Source: Carettochelys insculpta
Taxonomy: Eukaryota > Chordata > Testudines > Carettochelyidae
DNA length: 64,000 bases
Direction: 5' to 3'
Assembly: GCF_033958435.1 (NCBI RefSeq)
Contig: NC_134141.1
Location: 100,171,001-100,235,000 of the forward strand
In this document: piece by piece, positions 55,165 through 64,000 of the stretch
Position numbering within the stretch: position 1 is the stretch's first letter
Layout: every line of letters starts with the position of its first letter
Translations under genes and position numbers: made by a program
Notes under the pieces: model-generated
What the model saw: only the letters and a program-made list of their open reading frames with translations
Databases searched by the model: none
Told to the model about the DNA's origin: nothing

Positions 55165-58100
55165 TGCTCTATCATTAGTAGTCGTTAGTATCATTTATCT
55201 GTAGTGAATCTGAATTCCAGGAACAAACACCTCTAACTTTGGAGCAAAGCAATCTCCAGACTAGCTTATGAACGACATATATATTCATTTATTTTAATTT
55301 AAGCATTTTAAAATGCCTATCCCAGGTGCCATGCTCTCTGAGACGGGATAATGTACATTAATACAGGCAGCACTCATAACTGGCTACTGACAGTGATAAC
55401 TAGAGCATATCCCAAGGGCAGGCAAGGCATTAGGGGGTGGCAGTGTGGTTGATGGGCTATGTGCTGCTAATCAACATTGCTTGCGTGTTGCTTTTAGCAC
55501 AGGTGCAAAGTGATGGAAATAGCTGACTGTGACTATATTTTTACATCTTGGTTTGCTCTGGAATTTATTTGTAGGTCTTTCCACTATTGATTTTATATCA
55601 ACTACAAATGGGTCCAGGATAATCCCCAGAGCCCAGATCAAAGCCCCTTGAACTCAAGAGGTGACAGGGGAGCTGGGAAGTTGAACCTAGCTTGGACTTC
55701 TGCAGTTGGTTCAATTATGATCATAGAGAAAAACCCCAGACTAAATAAATCCAACCCCACTGGGTGTTTTCAAAAACAGTCTCTCACTTCAGTGGATGGG
55801 GCTTAACTCTACATGTTTTTGTACCTCTTACATATGTGTTTTTAAAGCCAACTGTTGAGTGGCAGGAGCCCTTCTGGGTGTGAGAGGATCCGATACTCAC
55901 TTGGAATCCGGTCACCTCCATAGGTAGAGTTAGTTTCACTGGCCTGGGAATGGAAAAGCTCTCCTGCTCAGTTCCTCTGGAGCTCAATCCTCCCAGGATT
56001 CAGAGGAAACAAAAAAGAAATGAAGAAAACCTGAAAGAAATAGCTATTTTCAAACATGCCATCAGTCTTTCTTCCTTCAGGCAGACTTGGCTGGCACCTT
56101 GATCCAGCTCAATATCCTCAACCTAACCATCAGCAAGTGTCTTAGTAATTGTAATAGTCCAGCCCCTCCTTTCTCTCAAGGTACTCAGGCAGTTATAAAG
56201 CATGAGTAAGCCCTGCCATACACCAGTCATCACACCAAAAGCCTAGAGGATTAGAGTCTGTCCTTCTCCTAGAGCTGCATTCTAATGACCTGGGCTTCTC
56301 CCCTTTTTAACTCCTTCTTCAATCCCGAGATACCCAGGCCAATCAGACAAGGGGCCAGGAGGCTCATTTGTCCTTGGCCTCAAGCTCAACAGGAGGGCTC
56401 AGATTTAGACACTTGTTAATTTTTTAGTATTGGGTAATCTTCGCGACTTGATTTTCATGGACATCACTCAGTAATTAGTGTTTGCACAGAAAAAGTCCAG
56501 AAAAGCGTTGATTAAATAAAAATATTCAAATTGTGTCTCACTTTTGTGCCAGATTTTGTTTCCATGTGTTGCCATTTTTATTTTTATTATGGCTAGGGCC
56601 CTCAAAAGCTGGAAATGGCCAGCCTTTCTGGATCTCTGAGAGGGCCTGTACATACCTTGTAGGCATGGTGGCCCAGGGCTGCTCAAAGACACATCGACTC
56701 CATAACTCCTTCCTGTTTGTTGCAGGAGTTGTATGCCCCATCACAACCATCCTATAAGTTTTTCATTGTACAAATCATTAACTAAATCTCGGCATTGCCA
56801 GGAGATTATGCTGCACTTTTAGAAACCCAAATTAATTCCTTCACTGTTTCTACGCTAATTAATATATTTTAAAGGGGAAAAAATTAGTGGCACTAAAGAT
56901 ATAGCAAGAAATTAACAAAATTATATAGGTGATGTGGTAAGATAAGACATGATCGTCTGAGCAGCTACGCAATTTTAACTGTCACTTTTCTGAGAAAAGT
57001 GGTACCGTCTGGGAAGGGACTGCTGTTCATACCACTTCTCTGTTCAAGCCACCCAAGATAGGATCCTGCTGCAAAAAAGAAGAAATGAAGATCTGACATA
57101 TGTAGTGTGGAAAGAAAGAAAAAAGAGGGAAAAAAAAGTCCATATGTGTCACAAAGCTACAGTAAAGGAAAGGAAAATGATTGGCAGATCATCTACACTT
57201 TTGGAGCTATATGAAAAGTTGGCAACAAAACCAGAGAATGATTTCAGTGAAGGGTACGTGATGAAATCAAGCAAAAAGTACAATTTCAAACCAAAACTAG
57301 GCACTAGTGTTTTCAGCTGAGTTTTACTTCAAGATTTTGCCCGAGACAATTTCAAAGCTAGCTCAGTGGGGAATGAATTCAGGCAGATCAAAATGGGAAC
57401 AAAATGTTTGCCTGAAACCCCTACAGGTGAAACTGCTGAGTTTGACACAGTGCAGTTCACTTACATAACAGATAGTTTCTTGGAATAACATTTCAGTGAC
57501 TTATTCTGGAGATTTGCTGTTACCATTGAAACTTCTAAATGTAGCAGTCCAACAGGAGAAAAGCTGACAATATTGTATATTAGCTACTTTTTACCTTGAG
57601 TAAATGGAACCAAAATTGTTTCTGCCTATGTCTGTAGCTGCACAGTTATGTTCCTTAATTTTAGTACTCTCAAGTTGAAAGACATTGTGCCAAATTCTAT
57701 CAGTTATACCAATCTAAATTCACAGAACTGCACTGACCTGAATATAAGACAGCAAAGTTTGGCTCATTGTGAAGGTGGATGACTAATCTGAGAAAAGAAT
57801 CTCAAACTTTCAGTAGTATTTCAGTGGAGGAACTTTCTTATAATATTTAATATTGTGCAACTTATATAACAAAACTAATGTTACAGACTACAGTAATGAA
57901 TATACAATTATTTGATCTTGGAATGTTGGGATTAACATTTCCAGCACCAAGGAGTGTTCTGACACTTTCATATCTCTATGAAACATGCTGTTCCTCAGAC
58001 CATTCTAATGTAATAAACTAGCACAAGAACCACAAATGATCCAAGCAGCTATGAAACTGATCAAAGCATTCATTCACTTTACTCAGTCACAAAATCGATA

Positions 58101-58810
58101 GTCAAACTTTTCTCCTCCCATCTGGACTTGTAGGAATTTACTGTTCCTTACACTAACCAAATTTTCTAAAAGTGCTAATTTTTGAAATTAAAACATTCTT
58201 CCTTATATTTTAACCTTGTTATTCTAAGCCATGTCTTTCCTGCTTACCCAATTTGCACTCAGGAGCAGGAGTGCGTTGTACCTAGCACTGCTAGCAAAAT
58301 GCTAAAAATGTTTAATAAGCAAACATAGCTGAAGTAAATACATTTAAAGCCTCGAGCAAATTTTCATGGAACATTTTTGCAGTGTTACCAAGTAACAAAT
58401 GCCTTATTAGTAAAAACCACTGTAAGCCTGAGGTTTTCTGCTCAAACACTGCCAGTGGTAGACCTACAGATACTGCTGCGAGAACTAAGGATGAAAACAA
58501 CCAACATGAACACATTACAGACAAAATGTTCTGCTCTAAAACAATTTTTTTTCATAATGACAAATTTATTGCAGAAAAAGCACCATCAGTGTCGTTGGAT
58601 TCTTTTAAAATTATTTTAGGGAAAAAATGTGTTAAAATATCTATTTAAAAAGAAAGAAAATCCAAAGAATTACATGGTACATATGAATAAATAAAACAAA
58701 AAGGGCAGATCAGTTTGTAGGGCTATACTCAGCTTTGGGAGAATCTTTTATTCATGTCTTTAACACTTAGCTTTTATATAGCACTCTTCATCCATCAGTC
58801 TCAGTGCTTT
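55165..58810. other. Non-coding, nothing recognised
   Basis: AT-rich 3.6 kb; open frames up to 88 codons without domains. Confidence 0.5.
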
Positions 58811-58822
58811 TTGAAAAGATGA

Positions 58823-59033
58823 ACAACAAGAAGTCCTGTGGCACTTTATAGACTAACAGATATTTTGGAGCATAAAATTTCATGGGCAAAGACCCACTTC
58901 CTCAGATGCATCTGAGAAAGCGGGTCTTTGCCCATGAAAGCTTATGTTCCAAAATATCTGTTAGTCTATAAGGTACCACAGGACTTCCTGTTGTTCTTGA
59001 AGATATAGACTAACACGGCTACCTCTCTGATAC
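58823..59033. mobile_element. 211-bp PLE-derived hairpin with 12-bp target duplication
   Basis: The left arm (58823-58910) is the PLE tail in reverse, and the right arm (58911-59033) is the same tail forward: 'ctatagactaac' type text on the left mirrors 'gttagtctataagg' on the right, and 'gggcaaagacccactt' mirrors 'cgggtctttgcccatg'. Outside lies TTGAAAAGATGA on both sides (58811-58822 and 59034-59045), a perfect 12-bp repeat, the same length as at the PLE 50456-51960. No coding sequence. Confidence 0.9.
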
Positions 59034-59049
59034 TTGAAAAGATGAGTAT

Positions 59050-59125
59050 TGGAGCAGGTATCTGAGCTTTATCCACATCCCAAGCAAGTGCCCTAATCAC
59101 TAGGCTATGTGATCACTCTCTCTCT
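59050..59125 (-). mobile_element. tRNA-like SINE head, reverse
   Basis: Reverse strand reads 'catagcctagtgattagggc' then 'acttgcttgggatgtgg', the head of a MIR-like SINE; truncated. Confidence 0.5.
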
Positions 59126-59229
59126 CCCCCTCTGCCCCCTCATCCCACTGAATACTTAATCAGTTAAACAAAATGGAACAGAAACACAATAAACTTCAAG
59201 AGACTCAAACAAGAATAGTCAATAGCCAA

Positions 59230-59300
59230 ATCCTACAGATCAAGGATTTGAATTTGGCCTCCCATAACCCAGGTAAGCACTCTAACTCTGATGCAACACA
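59230..59300 (-). mobile_element. tRNA-like SINE head, reverse
   Basis: Reverse strand reads 'agagttagagtgcttacctg' and 'caaattcaaatccttgatct' (A- and B-box-like). Downstream, 'gcctaaatacctttgaggc' near 59660 belongs to the same kind of SINE. Confidence 0.5.
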
Positions 59301-61110
59301 CAGAAGCCAGTCAGACCCCAAAATTCACAAGGTGCTTTCTCTTAGCTGTATTTTGGGAAAGGTGTGATCTCCTAGGTGTATTTGGAGAACGTCTACAGAA
59401 TCAGGAACTTATGGTGAGGTACATGGAAGAACAGTTAAAATAAGTGAGTATCCCACTTTTGGGTTGCCAGGGTCTCAGCAAGGGTTCCAGGTAACTCATT
59501 AGCTGTGGGATGGCACAGGCACTTAGATGGCTTTTCACATGCTACCAGCAGAAAGTTTGGGGTCTAGAGGATTTAGGCATCTATGGAGTCAGCAGCATGA
59601 CTTTGAGAATATCAGTTGTACCAAACTAAGTGAGGCATTTAACAGAAGCTATTATGTGCCTAAATACCTTTGAGGCTCTCGCTCCCAGCTCCTACATCAA
59701 AAAGCTACAGAAGTAAAACATATAATTAAAGAAATAAGAAGACGAAAAGCAAGTGTGTATAAGATCAGAAAACCTGAGACACAGAAAAGATTTTTTAAAA
59801 ATGTAAAAAAACAAACTAAACAGGAAAACCAAAACTTTCAATGAGAGGCTTGCCTGGGGAATGACTAAACACAGAAAGCAATCTATTCAGTAATAAAGGA
59901 TACCAGATGAAGAAAAGATATTGAATTGTTAAGGGATAAAGGGGAGCATATCAAAAGGTACACAGCTGAAAAAAATTAACAAGACTTTTTTTTTCTCCTT
60001 AGTTTCCAGGAGAAACTACTTATTCTTGCTTGTAGAATATTGTTCATGGAAGAAAGCTCTAGTGATCTGCCCACACCATACCACCATCACCACACCATTT
60101 TTTTTTAAGCCAGAGCTTACTTGTTTGTATGCAAACAACCACACATGTTGGTTTTAAGTGGATTTTGGTATCTATGTGAATAGAGGCCTAATGTCTATCC
60201 AAACATACAATAAAACTGTGTTTTATTGTGTTAGTCAAAATTCAGGTACTGGAGAATGTCTAGCATACCTAATGACCCACAGTGGTAGCAAATGTTTTAT
60301 AGGCACAAGCATTGTTGCCTAGAATCAGAACACTTCATTTTTAGTATCATTCCTGGAAATACCATCTCCAGAAGGTACTGCCAAGAAGCTTAATTGATCC
60401 ACCTGCGTAGATTTAATAGGCATTTTTGTTTTACTGTAATAGTTTTGAATCTGAAAAGTGATTTTGAAAAAAATTGGTTTGATTTGGAGTGAATCTTACT
60501 AATTTTGTTAAAGTTAACAGATTTCTATTAAGTTTCTAGCTCTGCAAAATATCTAATAAAATTCAGGTAAAGCTGTCTTGTACGAAGTGCACTGTAGTTG
60601 TCATCCAAATGCAACAGAAACCTACATTACACTCAAGTGAACAGAAATATAACATTTTCCACTGAGGTCCATGAACATGTATAAGGAAATCATTGTACTG
60701 ATCATCATTTGATTAAATCTTATTTTCTATTAATGCAAATGTGTTTGTCCCTTACATTTACTGTTCATTGAATTTCATATATAATTATTAGAATGAAAAT
60801 TATATAGTTGACTTTTCAGAGTGCCAGTTGGTTGAAGGTAAAGAACTTAACTCATGAGTCACAATTAGTACAAATTATAACTTGTACTGAACTTGCTTTG
60901 CATTGCAAGATGGATTTTTTTTCTTGGAACATCATTCTTCAGTTGCTCTTTAAAATACCATATATACAGTAGCAAATTATCATTATTCTGTTGCAGTATC
61001 TGGAACCAGGACACCACTGCGCACGATGCTGCTCTAAGGCGTGGTCTACCCTAGGAATTAGGCTCACATACCTATGGTGCTCAGGGGTATGAAATTCTTG
61101 ACACATGGAG
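59301..61110. other. Non-coding, nothing recognised beyond a SINE remnant near 59660
   Basis: AT-rich, with A-rich tracts near 59790-59830. Confidence 0.5.
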
Positions 61111-61317
61111 ATATACATGATTCATATAACTAGAAAGGACCTTGAGAGGTCATCGAGTCCAATCCCCTGCACTGACAGCAGGACTTGTCATTATCCCTGA
61201 CAATTTTTTTTTAATCTAACCTGCCTCAGATCCTTGAAAGGCCACCACAAGGGCTGACCTCACAATCCAGGATTTACAAGGCCAATGCTCTAATCACTGA
61301 ACTATCACTTCCCCCTT
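61111..61317 (-). mobile_element. tRNA-derived SINE, reverse
   Basis: Reverse strand reads 'ggggaagtgatagttcagtg', 'agttcagtgattagagc' (A-box region), then the tail 'tggactcgatgacctctcaa' and 'ggtcctttctagttatatga'. Same general build as the SINE at 8650-8848, more diverged. Confidence 0.75.
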
Positions 61318-61554
61318 AATTCCCAGCTCTGTGTGCTGTAGCTGTGCAGACCTAGCTCACAGTGTAGACATAGTTTAGCTGATAGAAGAATGCTTCCATC
61401 AGCCTACTTACCACCACTAGGCAGTGGACTACCTATGACAGAAAAACCTCAGTGGTTGTAATAGAAAGTATCCAATCTGTGATCCTACAGCATCACAGCT
61501 ATGAGTTTTAATAGGTGTCCAAACTTTTACCTAGGGAAAAACGCAGAATCTCTG

Positions 61555-61718
61555 TAACTTGGAGTCGTCAGATCATGATTTGAGGACTTCAGTAACAAAG
61601 CTAGGGTATAGGTCTATAACAGGAGTGGTTAGGTGAGGTTCTGTGACCTCCAATGTGTAGGAGGTCAGAGTGGATAGTCACAATGGCCCTTTCTGGACTT
61701 AAAAGTTCGTGCGTTCAC
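61555..61718 (+). mobile_element. Interspersed repeat tail, forward
   Basis: 'gatttgaggacttcagtaac', 'gtgaggttctgtgacctcca' and 'aggaggtcagagtggatagt' followed by 'cacaatggccctttctggac' form a 3' end seen often in turtle and other amniote repeats; family name not certain. Confidence 0.6.
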
Positions 61719-62606
61719 CTATCAGGACTGCCTGCTCCAACCAGTTTGTTTTGTCCTTTTAGCTAAATCCTGTATTTGCTAAACTACTGCTCACAGTCTA
61801 GGTTAAGAAATATCATTCTCACGAGGAAAAAAAATGGAAGTAATCCCAGGTTCAGTTATCCAAAAATTAAATATTTGAAATAATAATAATGATCAAGCAT
61901 GAAACCGTGAGTTCAGGATAGGGTACTAAACCTTTTATGAATCTGGCAAAAAGTGGAGAATAAAGGTACCGCCTCTTGCAATGGTTAAGGATCTGATTCA
62001 ACAAGGTGCTGCTGAGTACACTGACTCAATCCAGCAAAGCTTTAAGCATGCACTTAACCTTTAAGCAAATTTGTAGTTCTACTCACATACTTATGTGCTT
62101 TGCACAATCAGGCCTGTGTTCATTGTCAAGATCATGTACATGTCCATAAAACAGAGTAAATCCTAGTTGGATTAGGAGAGTAGCTCTGGCACATGACACT
62201 GGCATAGCCAGTTTTCTGTTCTTTCTCCTCTGTGCCAAGTACCCTTAGCTCCCATATAAAGCCTACTTTATGGTAACAAATCACATCATGACCGTGACTT
62301 ACTTTTTAAAGAAATTCTTCGCCTCCCAATATTAATGCCACCCTTAACCACCATTTAATGTTTCCATTATAACTTCCTGAGCCTGCACTTTACACATTCC
62401 CCTCCATTGTAAGAGTAATATAGAGGAACAAGAGGCCCAGAAAAATCTTTGAAAATTTTGAAGGAAAAGACCACTGCTTCAGACACCCTCCTGTAAAAGT
62501 TTACAATTGCATATGTTAAATGACATTTTTATTTATATTGAAAACTACATCACTTTTCTCCTAGCACAAAATACTCACTACCATCTAAAAAAGTAGTAGT
62601 CGAGGG
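61719..62606. other. Non-coding, nothing recognised
   Basis: No feature recognised. Confidence 0.45.
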
Positions 62607-62790
62607 AGAGGCAGTGTGGCTTAGTAGACAGAGCAGCTGACTGAGCCTCAGGGGACCTGGCTTCTATTTCTAGTTTGCCTGCTGAGTAAACATGGGGGAG
62701 TTGTGGTGCCTCAGTTTCTTATTCTGCAAAGTGCTTTGAAATCTGCTGACAAAAAAGTACTATACAAGAGCTAGGTGTTATAATATGAAA
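62607..62790 (+). mobile_element. MIR SINE, nearly full length
   Basis: 'gcagtgtggcttagtagaca' (head), 'tcaggggacctggcttctat', 'gtgcctcagtttcttattct' and 'actatacaagagctaggtgt' (3' end) are the ordered MIR blocks. Confidence 0.85.
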
Positions 62791-63440
62791 AGAAAACAAT
62801 ATAACGTTTCTGTATTCCTTTGTTGCAAATAGAGAAGACACACAGAAACCACACACACATAAATGCTGTCCTGTTCAACACTTTGTTTGTTTTGACAAAC
62901 TGACCTTCAAAGCTGTTCCTACAGACTGTATTTCCTATGCTTGTCGCAGGCTATGCTCCTCAATGCTCCTAAACGAATTGGAGCCCTAAAATATATATTG
63001 GCTGAAGAGACATGGGTTAGACAGACAACTGGTTCCAACTGCAAGTAGTAATCTCTCTACCCCATCAACCTCATCTTGCTAAACCCCGCTAAATCTCTTT
63101 GCTTCTGCTCCTCTAATCGTGAGGTTCAGAGGCTGCAAGGGCTGCTTTTTCACTTCATTAAAATTTCCTTTTAATCTTCTATAATCTGTTAGCACGGCAC
63201 ATGAACTCCCAGCAGAAGCTTATGCCTTCTAATTTAGCAAAAGGGGATAACTTTACAATTATGGAAAGCATGATAAAACTAAGCTTCTTCTCACACCACA
63301 GTCAAACTTAGTTCAAACAGATGGGAAATTAAGCAGTTGAGCAAACATCAATTACAGCTAAAATTGTTCAGATTATTTGTTGCAACTCAGTTCTGTCTTA
63401 CTCTTGTTTCTATTTGTTAAATATTTGACCCTGAATTCTA
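62791..63440. other. Non-coding, nothing recognised
   Basis: No feature recognised. Confidence 0.45.
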
Positions 63441-64000
63441 CTACAGGTCAAGCCTTTCTAATCTGGAACTCTCTCATCCAGCAAACTTCATAATCTGCCA
63501 TGATTTTAGTTAGCTGGATGACCACTTATCATAGGTGTGGCCATATTTCCCATGGTCCCATGAAGTTTATTTCCAACCACGAGTCCTCCACATGTTTCTC
63601 TCCACATGTAATGGGACTCTGCATGACATTTCCACCCACAATTGGTGCTGTGTGACATTATGAAACAGATGTGGCCTCCCCCACCTCATCATATAAAGGG
63701 AGACGAGACTACAGGTTGTACCTCCCTAATCCGTAACTCTCTCGTCTGGCAAACTCCACAATCCAGCATAATTTTAGTCAGCCAGGTGATCACTTATCAT
63801 GGGTGTGGCCAAGTTTCCCATGGTCCCATAACATTTGTTTACAGCCACCAGTCCTGGCTTTCAGTATTCTGTGCTGTTATTTAGCTGTAATTTACTGCTA
63901 AATGTCTTCTAAGAGCCCAGTAAACAGTGGAGGTATTGGTAATGTGCTAGAAAATATTGATGTCCTGTCATCTGGAAAATTCTCTCATCTGGTACAGGTC
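63441..64000. repeat. Tandem copies of a pogo/Tigger-like MITE, 268-bp period
   Basis: CTACAGGT starts at 63441 and at 63709, each followed by '..cct.cctaatc..gaact', 'ctctc.tc..gcaaac', 'gattttagt..gctgg/cagg' and 'ggtgtggcca..tttcccatgg'. A further 'ggtacaggtc' begins at 63991 and is cut by the window end. The 'taatctggaactctctc' text resembles the ends of pogo-type elements such as 20981-21330. Confidence 0.75.

Overview
This window looks like intergenic or intronic DNA from a reptile, most likely a turtle. The assignment rests on its repeat content. There are CR1 LINE fragments with the typical CR1 reverse transcriptase text and 3' end, tRNA-derived SINEs of the turtle (Cry) type, old MIR copies, a Penelope-like element (PLE) with several of its solo tails, and many small PIF/Harbinger-type and hAT-type DNA transposon relics. 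The base composition is AT-rich, most open frames are short, and I found no exon of a host protein gene, no rRNA and no convincing functional tRNA. The species call is inference; everything family-level is read from the sequence plus remembered repeat families, with no database search.

Layout. 1-5.7 kb: MITE and PLE fragments, a nested pair of MITEs (3725-4705 with 3893-4574 inside), and a forward CR1 relic. 5.7-10 kb: LINE tail, AT/GT microsatellite, reverse CR1 relic, hAT-like block, SINE. 10-16 kb: almost featureless. 16-21.3 kb: dense DNA-transposon cluster (Harbinger-type MITEs including a 436-bp fold-back, hAT-like GC-rich block, pogo-like MITE), a SINE, a PLE tail and MIR. 25-28.5 kb: PLE tail, hAT MITE, a second copy of the 0.69-kb Harbinger-type MITE in the opposite orientation, and a reverse LINE 3' end carrying a 348-bp insertion with a 13-bp target duplication. 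30.5-38.7 kb: MITEs, SINEs, a 5'-truncated CR1 with a long open RT frame (31910-32892), a palindromic element and a divergent LINE.

The two best-preserved elements lie further right. 42289-46914 is a complete 4.6-kb two-gene PIF/Harbinger transposon: terminal inverted repeats, a forward transposase whose frame is broken only by three TGA codons with its DDE residues still present, a convergent Myb/SANT-type second gene, and an 88-bp x 4 minisatellite between them. 50456-51960 is a 5'-truncated PLE flanked by a perfect 12-bp duplication, with RT (YIDD) and GIY-YIG endonuclease segments in one frame broken by two stops. A separate 211-bp PLE-derived hairpin (58823-59033) also has a perfect 12-bp duplication. 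54451-55164 holds three DNA elements nested in one another. The window ends in a tandem array of a pogo-like MITE with a 268-bp period.

How the parts relate. The Harbinger element and many of the short MITEs share the terminal motif GGCTRCRTCTACAC and 3-bp target duplications, so the window shows one candidate source element together with the kind of non-autonomous copies such an enzyme would move. Nothing suggests a working gene cassette; all protein-coding remains are decayed mobile-element genes.
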